Translations under genes and position numbers: made by a program
Assembly: GCF_001421745.1 (NCBI RefSeq)
Contig: NZ_LMKW01000011.1
Coordinates: 1-64,000 of the forward strand
Direction of reading: 5' to 3'
Source: Sphingomonas sp. Leaf230
Lineage (GTDB): Bacteria > Pseudomonadota > Alphaproteobacteria > Sphingomonadales > Sphingomonadaceae
DNA: 64,000 nucleotides
Shown: positions 27,618 through 37,458 of the stretch, piece by piece
Position numbering within the stretch: the first letter of the stretch is position 1
Layout of the letters: the number at the start of each line of letters is the position of its first letter
Notes under the pieces: model-generated
Databases searched by the model: none
Told to the model about the DNA's origin: nothing
What the model saw: the letters and a program-made list of their open reading frames with translations, nothing else

Positions 27618-30600
27618 ATGATGACACTTCACACTTGTTCGGTGCGCAATCTGGCGATCACGACGTCGGCACTGGCGCTGATGCTGGGCTCGGCGACCGC
27701 CGCTACCGCCCAGACGACCGCACCTACGACGCCGGCGACAGACGTTGCGCAACCCGCACAGAAGCCCTCGCCCGACGCGACCCTGCCGGACGGCGCGACC
27801 TCCGAAGACATCCTCGTCGTCGGTACGCGCGCCTCGCTGCAGTCGGCGATCGCCCGCAAGCGCAAGGCCGGCACCGTGGTCGACTCGATCGTCGCCGACG
27901 ACATTGCGAGCTTTCCCGACAAGAACCTCGGTGACTCGCTGGCCCGCGTCACCGGCGTGCAGCTCGACCGCGACTTCGGCGAGGGCACCAAGATCTCGAT
28001 CCGCGGCGTCGAACCCGATCTCAACCGCATCGAGATCAACGGCGTCACCCAGGCCAGCGCCGATGGCAGCCGCTCGGGCGATCTGCGCGATCTCGCGACC
28101 GAACTCGTCAAGTCGATCGACGTCTACAAGGGCTATAGCGCCGACCTGACCGAAGGCGGCCTCGGCGGCACGGTCAGCGTCGAAACGCGCCGCCCGCTCG
28201 AACTGGCAAAGCCGCTCCTCAGCGCGGTGGCCTCCGCCCAGCATCTCGACACCGCACAGAAATGGCGTCCCCGCCTCACCGGCATCTTCGGGACACCCCA
28301 TTTCCTGCTCGATGGCCTCGGCATCCTGGGGACCGTCAACTACGAGAAGAAGCAGCTTCGCCAGGACTATATCAGCAACACCAACTGGAAGCGGATCGCG
28401 GATTTCGACCGCTCTGACGAGAAGACCGTCGCCAACCCCGCTTATGCCAATTTCAACACTTATGGCAGTTGCGCAGGCGTCGGCGGAGCGAATGCGGCAG
28501 CGGCGACGACGCGCCGGCTGGCTTGCGAGACGCAGTTCTTCGACTGGGTCCCGACCGTGCCGCGCCTGCGCCAGCGCCGGATCGACGACCAGCGGCTGTC
28601 CGCCGATCTCCAGGTCCAGTATGAATTCGCGCCGAACTTCCGCGCGTACGCCGAAGCGATCATCACCAACCGCAAGCAGCAGTTCAACGACGTCAACTAC
28701 TCGCTCGATCTCGGCCGTTTCGAGCGCTTCAACTACGACGCCACGCTGCCGGTCGGCTTGAATGGCGCCACGTCGCGTCCGCAGATCACCGCGGGCACAT
28801 CGACCAGCGAGAACCACGTCGTCACCAGCGCGCTGACCGCGCTCAATTCGGTCAATGTCGGCACAGCCGCTGCACCGGTCTGGAACGGTGCCAGCAACAT
28901 CCTCGGCGTCCAGCGTCGCGATTTCAAATACGATCAGCGCACCCGCTATTACCTGACCGGGTTCGACTGGACCTTCGACGATCTGAAGATCAAGGCACTC
29001 GCGTCGCATTCGACTGGCCGAACCGTCAACGATACCAACCTGCTCGCCTATTCGACCGGCATCGGCGGGGTTACCATAGACCGTCGCAACGACCTCGGCA
29101 TTCCGGTGTTCGTGTTCCCCGAGAACTTCGACCCGAATTCAACCGGCGCCTATGTCCGCCCCGGCACGATCAACGCACCCGGACGACAGGCCGGACCGAC
29201 GGTCCAGTATCGCCCGAGCGACAACAACAACAAGGAAGACCAGCTCAAGCTCGACGCGGACTGGAACACCAACCTGCCGTTCCTGACGAGCATCGAATAT
29301 GGCGGGCAGTTCCGCTGGCAGGAGTATGAGAACTACAACGGCGGCGGCTCGCGCCTGCTGACCCCCGCGGTTTCGGCGAATCCGTCAACCGGCGCGGCGG
29401 CCGTCCCTGCCGTGTATCAGACGAGCGCCAACGTTTCGTATACCACCGTCGTCACCGATACGCCGCCGGCCGTGCGCGCCGCGAACACCTATTACATGAC
29501 GCAGGCCCAGTACGCACAGTTCATCGCGGCCAATACCGGCGGCCTGCCGGGTGCGGGCCTGTTCACCGGGCTCAAGGGTGCGCCGGCCGGCCTGCCCTCG
29601 CAACTGTCGGTACCGACCATCAATTTCGACCGACTGGGCCAGATTTATGACCTCTCGGGCTTCGATCAGGATCTGGTGCGCAACGCCGATGGCCAGTCGC
29701 AGATTCCGACCGTTTTCATCAAGGAAACCGTTGCCGCCGCATATCTGAAGGGTAATTTCGAACAGGACGTCCTCGGCATGCGGGTCAGCGGCAATGCCGG
29801 CGTTCGCTATATCAAGACGACCGACAAGGGCACCGGCACCAACATCAGCCGGCAGACCCGGATCCGTCCCGGCACTGGCGTGCCCGGTATTCCCGCAGTG
29901 ATCGAAACGGTCACGCTTGCTGCAAACTCGCTGTCGTTGAAGAACAGCTACACCGACTGGCTTCCCGCGTTCAACGGCGCGCTGGAAATCACGCCTAACC
30001 TGACCTTCCGCGCAAACTGGGCTCGCAATCTCGCCCGTCCCAAGCCGACCGATCTGGTGCCCAACGTCAATTGTCTCGATGACTCGACCGATATCACCGG
30101 GCTGCAGGACGCCTGTACCGCGGGCAATCCCGATCTCGTGCCGTATCGCGCCGATCAGTGGGAAGTGAACCTCGGCTGGTTCCCGAACAGGGACACCGCG
30201 GTCAGCATTGGCTATTTCAAGAAATACGAGAAGAGCTTCGTCATCTCGAACGTGACGCGCGGCGATGTCGATCTCTTCCAGGACGGCTCGCTGTTCACGG
30301 TCCGCCAGCCGGTCAACGGCTTCGGCGCGTTGCTGGACGGGATCGAAGGGAGCGTACAAACCGCCTTCACGTTCCTCCCCGCACCGTTCGATGGTCTCGG
30401 GGCCAGCGGCAACTTCACCTATGCACGCGCGATCCGGACCAACCTGACCAACGTCGCCACAGGTCAACCGCTCAACGACTATCCCGGCCTGTCGAAATGG
30501 ACCGCGAATGCGAGCATCTTCTACGACAAGGATTGGCTCAACATCCGCGTCAACTACAACTACCGGTCGAACTGGCTGGCGGTAGTGTCCGACGTCAACT

Positions 30601-30806
30601 TCGACAACAGCCCGATCTATCGTCGTGGCGAAGGCTATTTCGACGCCAAGGTGACGTTCCGGTTCCCCGAGCAGCACACCCAGTTGTTCATGGAGATCCA
30701 GAACATCAACAAGGAGTCGTCGGCGAGCTACATCGACAAGGCGCGGCCGGTGGAATATTATTACGCGGGCCAGCGGTTCTTTGCCGGTCTCCAGCTTAAA
30801 TTCTAG
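27618..30806 (+). CDS. TonB-dependent receptor (first copy)
   Basis: The 1062-residue outer-membrane receptor imports large oligosaccharides using energy from TonB. A signal peptide (SALALMLGSATAATAQ) precedes a proline-rich stretch, the TonB box region (SEDILVVGTRAS), a plug domain (TVVDSIVADDIASFPDKNLGDSLARV; SIRGVEPDLNRIEING) and a 22-strand barrel that ends in LQLKF. This Caulobacter/Sphingomonas type of receptor works without a SusD partner. ATG 27618 is preceded by GGGGGA. Its neighbours make RG-I oligomers the likely cargo; this is context, not proof. Confidence 0.92.
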   Translation: MMTLHTCSVRNLAITTSALALMLGSATAATAQTTAPTTPATDVAQPAQKPSPDATLPDGATSEDILVVGTRASLQSAIARKRKAGTVVDSIVADDIASFPDKNLGDSLARVTGVQLDRDFGEGTKISIRGVEPDLNRIEINGVTQASADGSRSGDLRDLATELVKSIDVYKGYSADLTEGGLGGTVSVETRRPLELAKPLLSAVASAQHLDTAQKWRPRLTGIFGTPHFLLDGLGILGTVNYEKKQLRQDYISNTNWKRIADFDRSDEKTVANPAYANFNTYGSCAGVGGANAAAATTRRLACETQFFDWVPTVPRLRQRRIDDQRLSADLQVQYEFAPNFRAYAEAIITNRKQQFNDVNYSLDLGRFERFNYDATLPVGLNGATSRPQITAGTSTSENHVVTSALTALNSVNVGTAAAPVWNGASNILGVQRRDFKYDQRTRYYLTGFDWTFDDLKIKALASHSTGRTVNDTNLLAYSTGIGGVTIDRRNDLGIPVFVFPENFDPNSTGAYVRPGTINAPGRQAGPTVQYRPSDNNNKEDQLKLDADWNTNLPFLTSIEYGGQFRWQEYENYNGGGSRLLTPAVSANPSTGAAAVPAVYQTSANVSYTTVVTDTPPAVRAANTYYMTQAQYAQFIAANTGGLPGAGLFTGLKGAPAGLPSQLSVPTINFDRLGQIYDLSGFDQDLVRNADGQSQIPTVFIKETVAAAYLKGNFEQDVLGMRVSGNAGVRYIKTTDKGTGTNISRQTRIRPGTGVPGIPAVIETVTLAANSLSLKNSYTDWLPAFNGALEITPNLTFRANWARNLARPKPTDLVPNVNCLDDSTDITGLQDACTAGNPDLVPYRADQWEVNLGWFPNRDTAVSIGYFKKYEKSFVISNVTRGDVDLFQDGSLFTVRQPVNGFGALLDGIEGSVQTAFTFLPAPFDGLGASGNFTYARAIRTNLTNVATGQPLNDYPGLSKWTANASIFYDKDWLNIRVNYNYRSNWLAVVSDVNFDNSPIYRRGEGYFDAKVTFRFPEQHTQLFMEIQNINKESSASYIDKARPVEYYYAGQRFFAGLQLKF

Positions 30807-30820
30807 AGCGCTCCCTCCTC

Positions 30821-30853
30821 GGCCGACCGCCGCAAGACGGTCGGCCATTTTTT
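30821..30853 (+). terminator. Rho-independent terminator after first TonB receptor
   Basis: A nine-base stem GGCCGACCG / CGGTCGGCC (30821-30829 with 30838-30846) has an eight-base loop and is followed by ATTTTTT. It closes the receptor transcript 15 bases after its stop and separates it from the IclR operon. Confidence 0.9.
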
Positions 30854-30940
30854 CTCGGTTTTCCAATCGTGTAGCGCGGCCGGAATCGACTCAAGATTCG
30901 CCGATTGCCAGCATGTAGGAGGCCGTCTTATGGAGTGGGC

Positions 30941-31744
30941 ATGAACACTTCCACGACGAACATCGACAAGTCGGAGTCGGCCGGAAACGGCGTCGGTGCC
31001 GGCAGCCAGACCCTCATGCGCGGGCTCGATCTGATCGAGGCGGTCAGCCACGAGGTACTGACGCTGAGCGAACTCGCGGTAAAGCTCGACCTGACCAAGA
31101 GTACCACGCACCGGTTGCTGAGCGCGCTGGTCGATCGCGGTTATCTCGCCTTCACGCCGCGCTCCGGATACCGGCTCGGACCCAAGCTGTTGCTGCTCGG
31201 CACGCTTGCGCAGGCGCAGGCCGATCTGGTGCAGGTCGCACGACCCTATCTGGAGGAGCTGGCCGCCTCCACCGAGGACACCGTGCACCTCGGCGTGTTC
31301 GACGGCGACTTCGCACTGTATCTCGACAAGGTGCCGGGGCGGCGGCGGATCACGATCTCGAGCCGGGTCGGCGATCGCCAGCCGCTGAGCTCGACCGGGC
31401 TCGGCAAGGCGCTGATGATCGATTCCCCGCCAAAATATTGGCAGGAGCGCTTCGACGCGGACCAGGCGGCGGGTGCGCCCAGGGCCGATGCGAAAGTGTG
31501 GCGCGAGCGGATGCAAGGCTATGCAACCTGCGGGCGCGCGTTCGATCTGGAGGAGAACGAGGACCAGATCCGCTGCGTCGCCGCCCCGATCCGCGATGCC
31601 GCGGGCAAGATCGTCGGCGCGATCAGCGTGTCCAGCGCCGCGCAATATATGAGCGACGACCGCATGACGACGCTGACCGACGAAGTGCGCGGCACCGCGG
31701 GCGCGATCAGCCGCGAACTCGGCTTCGAGCCGCCAACCGATTAA
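30941..31744 (+). CDS. IclR-family transcriptional regulator
   Basis: The 267-residue protein has an N-terminal winged helix (LTLSELAVKLDLTKSTTHRLLSALVDRGYL) and an IclR effector domain (VHLGVFDGDFALYLDKVPGRR; GRAFDLEENEDQIRCVAAPI). KdgR, the repressor of pectin genes in enterobacteria, is of the same family. It is the only regulator gene inside the island and stands first in the operon that holds the L-rhamnose dehydrogenase, ten bases before it. GGAG precedes the ATG at 30941. It is the best candidate for the CCACA-type motif, with KDG, rhamnose or a pathway intermediate as ligand (inference). Confidence 0.92.
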   Translation: MNTSTTNIDKSESAGNGVGAGSQTLMRGLDLIEAVSHEVLTLSELAVKLDLTKSTTHRLLSALVDRGYLAFTPRSGYRLGPKLLLLGTLAQAQADLVQVARPYLEELAASTEDTVHLGVFDGDFALYLDKVPGRRRITISSRVGDRQPLSSTGLGKALMIDSPPKYWQERFDADQAAGAPRADAKVWRERMQGYATCGRAFDLEENEDQIRCVAAPIRDAAGKIVGAISVSSAAQYMSDDRMTTLTDEVRGTAGAISRELGFEPPTD

Positions 31745-31754
31745 TTGGGAGAAG

Positions 31755-32519
31755 ATGATGTTGCTCGAAGGCAAGACCGTGCTGGTGACCGGCGCATCGG
31801 CAGGGATCGGTCGGGCGGTCGCGATCGGTTGTGCGCGACACGGCGCCGATATCGCGCTGAATTTCGCGCGTGACGTGGCGGGTGCCGAGAGCGCCGTGGC
31901 CGAGATCGAGGCACTCGGTCGGAAAGCCGTGGCGATCCAGGGCGACGTCGCCGATCCGGAGACCGCGCGCGACTTCATCGACAAGGCTGTGGCGGTGCTC
32001 GGGCGGGTCGACGTGTTCGTCAACAACGCCGGGATCTGCCCGTTCCACGCATTCCTCGACATGCCGGTCGAGACGTTCGAGCGGACCATGCGCGTCAATC
32101 TTCACGGCGCCTATTACATGGTGCAGGCGGCGGCGAACCAGATGGTGAAGCAGGGCGACGGCGGGTCGATCATCGCGATGTCGTCGATCTCGGCGCTCGT
32201 CGGCGGCGAGTATCAGACACACTACACCCCGACCAAGGCTGGCCTGCATTCGCTGATGCAGTCGGTCGCGATCGCGCTGGGCAAGCACGGGATCCGCTGC
32301 AACTCGCTGTTCCCGGGCACGATCCTGACGGACATCAACAAGGATGACCTCGCCGACGAGGCCAAGCGGTCGTACATGGAAAAGCGCATTCCGCTCGGCC
32401 GGCTGGGCAAGCCCGACGATCTGGTCGGGCCGACGGTGTTCCTCGCGTCCGATCTCGCGCAATACGTCACGGGAGCCTCGCTGCTGGTCGACGGCGGCAT
32501 GTACGTGAATCTGCAATAA
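31755..32519 (+). CDS. L-rhamnose 1-dehydrogenase (LRA1)
   Basis: The 254-residue SDR oxidises L-rhamnose to L-rhamnono-lactone with NAD(P)+, the first step of the non-phosphorylative pathway. It has VTGASAGIGRAV, NNAGICPFHAFLDMP, MSSISALVGG and HYTPTKAG (YxxxK), and ends in LLVDGGMYVNLQ. The residues around the active site and the C-terminus closely follow those I recall for the Azotobacter and Sphingomonas L-rhamnose dehydrogenases, more than generic SDRs. The other pathway genes lie in the island: RhaM here and LRA2, 3, 5, 6 in the leftward operon. Confidence 0.9.
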   Translation: MMLLEGKTVLVTGASAGIGRAVAIGCARHGADIALNFARDVAGAESAVAEIEALGRKAVAIQGDVADPETARDFIDKAVAVLGRVDVFVNNAGICPFHAFLDMPVETFERTMRVNLHGAYYMVQAAANQMVKQGDGGSIIAMSSISALVGGEYQTHYTPTKAGLHSLMQSVAIALGKHGIRCNSLFPGTILTDINKDDLADEAKRSYMEKRIPLGRLGKPDDLVGPTVFLASDLAQYVTGASLLVDGGMYVNLQ

Positions 32520-32539
32520 GCGGCTCCGGGGCCTTGTCC

Positions 32540-34054
32540 GTGACACGCCGCGACGTCGGACTGGGGCTAGGCGCGGCGTTGCTTCCGTTTCCCGCGCATG
32601 CCGCGAGCATGATCGACGTGCGCGATTATGGCGCGCGTGGCGACGGGCGGACGATCGACAGCACCGCGATCAATGCCGCTATTGCCGCCGCCGCCAAGGC
32701 CGGCGGGGGCACCGTGACCATCCCCGCGGGCCGTTATCTGTGCTTCTCGATCCGGCTGCGGAGCCATGTAACAATTCAGCTTGCCAAGCGCACGGTGATC
32801 GAGGCGGCGGATCCGGTGCGGCATGCCGGACGCTACGACCTGCCCGAGGACAATGGCGAGCAACTATACCAGGACTTCGGCCACAGCCATTGGCGTAACA
32901 GCCTGTTCTGGGGCGAGGATGTCGAGAACGTCGCGATTGTCGGCCCCGGCCTGATCCACGGGCTCGGGCTGACACGCGATGGTCCCGGTGCGCGGTGGAA
33001 GGCGCAGACGGGCGAGCGGCCGCTGTCGATGCGGCAGATGAGCGCGGCCGAGATCGCGCGGCTCGAACCCGATGCAGCGCGCATGAACGGCCTTGGCAAC
33101 AAGGCGATCGCGTTCCGGAACGGGCGCAATATCCGCCTGTCCGGTTTCTCGATGCTAAAATGCGGGCATTTCGCCATCCTCGCGACGGGCACGCGCGACC
33201 TGCACATCCACGACCTGACGATCGACACGGATCGCGACGGGATCGACCTCGATTGCGTCCAGCGCACGATCGTCGAGCGGTGCCGCGTCAACACGCCGAA
33301 CGACGACGCGATCGTCATCAAGAGCAGTTTTGCGCTCGGCCGCGCGGTTGCTTCGGAGGACGTGACCGTGCGGCATTGCGCCGTGTCCGGCTACGACCTC
33401 GGCACCATGCTCGACGGCACGCGGCGCACGACGCAACTGCTCGCGCCCGACCGCGACCGTGTCACCGGGCGGATCAAGCTCGGCACCGAGAGCAACGGCG
33501 GATACCAGCGCATCCTGATCGAGGATTGCAGCTTTACGCATTGCCGCGGCTTGGCCCTCGAGACCGTCGACGGCGGCGTCATGGAGGACGTCGTCGTGCG
33601 CCGCATCACGATGCGCGACGTGACGACTGCGCCGCTGTTCCTGCGGATCGGCGACCGACGCCGCGGTCCGGCCGGAACGCAGGTAGGTGCGATCCGGCGG
33701 GTGATGCTAAGCGACATCGACGCGACGGGGATCGATCACCGCTTCGCCGCGGCGATCGCGGGGCTTCCCGGCCATCCGGTCGAGGACGTCTTGCTATCCC
33801 GCATCCATCTGTCCTATTGCGGCGGCGGCACGCCCGAAGATGCCTCACGCAGGCCTGAAGACCTCGCGGGCGCCTATCCGGAGCCGAGCATGTTCGGTGT
33901 ACTCCCCGCCTGGGGCTTGTGGGTCCGGCACGCGAAGGGCCTCGTGATAGACCGCCTCGATCTCGCCGCCGCCAGACCCGACGCCCGTCCGCCCTTCGTG
34001 ATCGAGAACACCACCGGACTTTCGGTGACACGGACCCAACTCTGGCGCGGTTAG
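32540..34054 (+). CDS. GH28 family pectinase (polygalacturonase or rhamnogalacturonase)
   Basis: The 504-residue exported protein is a right-handed beta-helix hydrolase. GH28 signatures are seen in order: DTDRDGIDLDC, NTPNDDAIVIKS (catalytic Asp pair), a tyrosine/glycine turn at HCAVSGYDLG and the RIKLGTESNGG substrate motif. The start is GTG 32540 (MTRRDVGLGLGAALLPFPAHA, a twin-arginine type signal); a TTG six bases upstream is less likely. GH28 includes polygalacturonases, exo-acting forms and rhamnogalacturonases; which one this is cannot be fixed from sequence. Context favours RG-I. Confidence 0.9.
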   Translation: MTRRDVGLGLGAALLPFPAHAASMIDVRDYGARGDGRTIDSTAINAAIAAAAKAGGGTVTIPAGRYLCFSIRLRSHVTIQLAKRTVIEAADPVRHAGRYDLPEDNGEQLYQDFGHSHWRNSLFWGEDVENVAIVGPGLIHGLGLTRDGPGARWKAQTGERPLSMRQMSAAEIARLEPDAARMNGLGNKAIAFRNGRNIRLSGFSMLKCGHFAILATGTRDLHIHDLTIDTDRDGIDLDCVQRTIVERCRVNTPNDDAIVIKSSFALGRAVASEDVTVRHCAVSGYDLGTMLDGTRRTTQLLAPDRDRVTGRIKLGTESNGGYQRILIEDCSFTHCRGLALETVDGGVMEDVVVRRITMRDVTTAPLFLRIGDRRRGPAGTQVGAIRRVMLSDIDATGIDHRFAAAIAGLPGHPVEDVLLSRIHLSYCGGGTPEDASRRPEDLAGAYPEPSMFGVLPAWGLWVRHAKGLVIDRLDLAAARPDARPPFVIENTTGLSVTRTQLWRG

Positions 34055-34102
34055 CATTTGACCTGAGCATCGAACGTCTTTACCAAATCGTACATAGCAA
34101 TA

Positions 34103-34113
34103 CCACATAGTGG
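34103..34113. promoter_or_regulatory. Candidate operator upstream of rhaM
   Basis: CCACATAGTGG is a nearly perfect palindrome in the 73-base gap between the GH28 and rhaM genes. It suggests a separate internal promoter for the rhaM-GH35-GH53-GH105-GH115-transporter operon. Confidence 0.5.
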
Positions 34114-34127
34114 ATTGGAAGGGTGCG

Positions 34128-34442
34128 ATGTCGATCCATGCGTTCAGGATGCAGCTGAAGCCCGGCGTGGTCGATGAATACCGCAAGCGCCACGATGAAA
34201 TCTGGCCCGAACTGTCCGCGTTGCTGACCGAAAGCGGCATCCATGACTATTCGATCTTCCTCGACGAGGCGACGCTGGCGCTGTTCGCCGTCCTGAAGCT
34301 CGCCGAACCGAACACCCGCGATGCCCTCCCCGATCACCCGGTGATGAAACGCTGGTGGGATCACATGGCGCCGCTGATGGAGGTTGAGGATAACAACCGC
34401 CCGAAGGAATGGTCGCTCCCGCTGATCTTCCACCATGATTGA
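34128..34442 (+). CDS. rhaM: L-rhamnose mutarotase (RhaM)
   Basis: The 104-residue protein interconverts the alpha and beta anomers of L-rhamnose, which prepares the sugar for the dehydrogenase. The typical start MSIHAFRMQLKPG is followed by Y18 and H22 (DEYRKRHDEIWPEL), the active-site residues of E. coli RhaM, and by the tryptophan-rich MKRWWDHMAPLME. Its 3' end overlaps the GH35 gene by eight bases. Confidence 0.95.
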   Translation: MSIHAFRMQLKPGVVDEYRKRHDEIWPELSALLTESGIHDYSIFLDEATLALFAVLKLAEPNTRDALPDHPVMKRWWDHMAPLMEVEDNNRPKEWSLPLIFHHD

Positions 34443-37400
34443 TCGCACCCGCCTGATCGCCTTGGCGCTCGCCACCGCGCTGACACCGGTCACCGCGGCG
34501 GCGCAGGTCGCACGCCCGACGCAGAACCTCGCCGCGCCGGTCAAGACCTTCGGCCGCGTGTCGTACGACGCACGGTCGCTGATGATCGACGGCAAGCGTC
34601 AGGTGATCTGGTCGAGCGAATTCCACCCGTTCCGCCTGCCCAGCCCCGATCTGTGGCGCGATATATTGCAGAAGATGAAGGCGAGCGGTTTCAACACCGT
34701 CGCGCTGTATTTCGACTGGGGATATCACAGCCCGAAACAGGGCGTGTACGACTTCACCGGCATCCGCGACGTCGAGCGCGTGCTGGCGATGGCGCAGGAA
34801 GAAGGGCTTTACGTCATCACCCGCGCCGGGCCGTATGTGAACGCGGAACTGTCGCGCGGCGGCTTTCCGGGCTGGCTGGTCAACCAGAAGGCCCGCGCGA
34901 GGACCGACGATCCGGCATATCTCGCCGCGGTCGACGAGTGGCTCACCCACGTCAACGCGATCATCGCCCGGCACCAGATCAACGGCGATGGCAAGGGCCA
35001 TAGCGGCAGCGTCATCCTGCACCAGATCGAGAACGAACTGGCGCTGACCACGCCGGCGCAGCGCCGCTACATGGACCATCTCTACGCCAAGGCCCGCGCC
35101 GACGGCATCACCGTGCCGCTGTTCCACAACGACCAGGGTCGCAACGGATACTGGGTCCCCGAGTCCTCCACCGTCGCGAACGTCGTGAAGGGGCCAGGCG
35201 ATCTCTACGCGTTCGACGGCTATCCAGGTGGTACCTGCACCGTCGCGGGCAAGCCGACGCGCGGCGTGGCGGCCCCCGACTGGGGGTTCTACGGTCCCGG
35301 CGGTGCAAAGGGTGGCGCATCCGCCTCGCCCGATACGCCGGCTTTCCTCGCCGAGTTCGGTGGCGGCTGGTTCGACTATTGGGGCTCGAACGGCGGCTAC
35401 GAATGCAACGCGGTGCAGCGCGGCAAGCGGTTCCAGCGCGTGTTCTACGGCACCAACCTCGCCAACGGCATTGATATCCAGAGCTTCTACATGGGCTATG
35501 GCGGGACGAGCTGGGGCTGGCTCCCCGCCCCCGTCGTTTTCACGAGCTACGATTACGGCGCGGCGATCTCCGAAGCACGCGAGGTGCGGAGCAAGGCGGA
35601 CGAGATGAAACAGCTCGGTGGGCTGATCGCCGCCGTTCCGGACCTAGCGGGCATGGTCCCCGCCGCGCCGGTACAGGTGTCGTCGCCGAACGTGCAGGCG
35701 CATCACAACCGCAGTCCGGAGAGCGATGCGCGCTTCCTGATGGTGACGCACAAGCCGTCCAACGGCCAGACCGACGACCGCTTCACGATCACCGCCGACC
35801 TGCCGGACGGGCGCTACACCTTCCCGCAGGCCGAGCCGATGCGGCTGAACGGGTTCGATGCGAAATGGCTGGTCGCGGGCGTGAATGTCGGCGGGCAGCG
35901 GCTGGTCTATTCGACTTCCGAATTGCAGACCGCCTTAACGATCGATCGCAGCGACGTGATGTTGCTGTACGGTCGTGTGGGAGAGACCGGCGAGACGGTA
36001 CTGCGCTACACGTCCGCGCCGACCGTGACACTGCTCGAAGGCACCGCCACCAGCGCGTTCGACGCAGCGAAGGGCGATCTCCGGCTCGATTATACGCATG
36101 CCGGGCGCGCGGTGGTGCGGATTACCGGCGGCGGGCGTCCTGCCCTCACGCTGATCCTCGCCGACGAAGCCGAGGCGGTACGCTATTGGCGGGGTAGCGA
36201 CGCGGTGCTCGTGCGTGGGCCCGCGTTGCTGCGCTCGACCAAGGCGACCGGCGGCACGCTCGCGCTGACCGGCGATACTGCCGAGACGACGCCGCTCGAA
36301 GTCTGGGCTCCCGCCACGCTTCGGTCGGTGCAATGGAACGGCACCGCGGTTGCTACGAAAGCGACGGTGATCGGCAGCCGAACCGCGACGGCGGCATTGC
36401 CCGGTCCCGCCCCGGTCGTAATCCCGGCGCTGACCAATTGGCGGACGGCGCAGGGTTCGCCCGAAGCCACACCTGGCTTTGACGACACCAGCTGGCAGGC
36501 AATCGACGGACGCGGCAGCGCGACGACGACCGCCAAACCCGACGGCCAACCGAACCTGACGATGGACTCCTACGGCTTCCACGACGGCGACGTCTGGTAT
36601 CGCGGCCGCTTCACCGGCACGCCCGATGCGAAGCAGATCGCGCTGTTTTACGGCGCGGGCGGCTCCGGCATGGTGCAAGTCTGGGTCGATGGTCAGTTCC
36701 TCGGCCAGAATGAGCTGCCGAGCGGACTGCCGCGGCCGATCACGACCGGGCTCGCACGGTTCGACTTGCCCGCCTCCGCACAGTCGAGCGGCGAGCACGT
36801 CGTCAGCGTCATGGTGCGCAACAACGGGCATAATTGGGACCTCGATTCCGACGATTATCACAAGGAAGCCCGCGGGCTAATTTCCGCATCGATCGAGGCG
36901 CCGGGCGGGCGCAACTTCGGCGTGCCAATCGCGTGGAAGATCCAGGGCAAGCTTGGCGGCGAGGACCTCCCCGATCCGGCGCGCGGCCCCGCCAACAACG
37001 GCGGCCAATATGGCGAACGGGTCGGCTGGCACCTGCCCGGCTTCGACGACAAGGCCTGGGCCGCAGCGACCATCCCGGCCACCACGGCGACGCCCGGCAC
37101 GACCTGGTACCGCACACGCTTCGATCTCGCCGTGCCGAAGGGCCAGGACACGACGATCGCCCTCGCATTCGGCGACACGACCACCCCGCGCTCGGTCGCC
37201 CGCTACCGTGCGCTGCTGTTCGTCAACGGCTGGAACATGGGGCAATTTATCGCGCATGTCGGACCGCAGCGCGTGTTCCCGATCCCCGAGGGCATCCTCA
37301 ACCACCACGGCGCGAACACCGTCGCGCTCGCGGTCACGTCCGACGGCGCGCCGGGCGATACGATCGAGCAGGTCCGCCTGGTGACGATGCGCAACGTCAA

Positions 37401-37458
37401 GGGCGGCGTGCCGGTGCGGATGGTCGCGGCACCCGACCGGCTGGGCCCCGCCAAATGA
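34435..37458 (+). CDS. GH35 beta-galactosidase, exported
   Basis: The 1007-residue enzyme releases galactose from beta-galactan side chains. After a signal peptide (LIALALATALTPVTAAAQ) comes the GH35 TIM barrel with SSEFHPFRLP, RAGPYVNAELSRGGFPGWL, the acid/base in HQIENELAL and the nucleophile in FLAEFGGGWFDYWG. The C-terminal half holds galactose-binding-type beta domains (GMVQVWVDGQFLGQN; RALLFVNGWNMGQF) as in plant and bacterial GH35. It overlaps rhaM (8 bases) and the GH53 gene (ATGA). Confidence 0.95.
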   Translation: MIDRTRLIALALATALTPVTAAAQVARPTQNLAAPVKTFGRVSYDARSLMIDGKRQVIWSSEFHPFRLPSPDLWRDILQKMKASGFNTVALYFDWGYHSPKQGVYDFTGIRDVERVLAMAQEEGLYVITRAGPYVNAELSRGGFPGWLVNQKARARTDDPAYLAAVDEWLTHVNAIIARHQINGDGKGHSGSVILHQIENELALTTPAQRRYMDHLYAKARADGITVPLFHNDQGRNGYWVPESSTVANVVKGPGDLYAFDGYPGGTCTVAGKPTRGVAAPDWGFYGPGGAKGGASASPDTPAFLAEFGGGWFDYWGSNGGYECNAVQRGKRFQRVFYGTNLANGIDIQSFYMGYGGTSWGWLPAPVVFTSYDYGAAISEAREVRSKADEMKQLGGLIAAVPDLAGMVPAAPVQVSSPNVQAHHNRSPESDARFLMVTHKPSNGQTDDRFTITADLPDGRYTFPQAEPMRLNGFDAKWLVAGVNVGGQRLVYSTSELQTALTIDRSDVMLLYGRVGETGETVLRYTSAPTVTLLEGTATSAFDAAKGDLRLDYTHAGRAVVRITGGGRPALTLILADEAEAVRYWRGSDAVLVRGPALLRSTKATGGTLALTGDTAETTPLEVWAPATLRSVQWNGTAVATKATVIGSRTATAALPGPAPVVIPALTNWRTAQGSPEATPGFDDTSWQAIDGRGSATTTAKPDGQPNLTMDSYGFHDGDVWYRGRFTGTPDAKQIALFYGAGGSGMVQVWVDGQFLGQNELPSGLPRPITTGLARFDLPASAQSSGEHVVSVMVRNNGHNWDLDSDDYHKEARGLISASIEAPGGRNFGVPIAWKIQGKLGGEDLPDPARGPANNGGQYGERVGWHLPGFDDKAWAAATIPATTATPGTTWYRTRFDLAVPKGQDTTIALAFGDTTTPRSVARYRALLFVNGWNMGQFIAHVGPQRVFPIPEGILNHHGANTVALAVTSDGAPGDTIEQVRLVTMRNVKGGVPVRMVAAPDRLGPAK

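Noticed and set aside
29385..30866. 493-codon minus-strand frame under the first TonB receptor
   Set aside because: Antisense shadow of a clear receptor gene; no protein motif was found.
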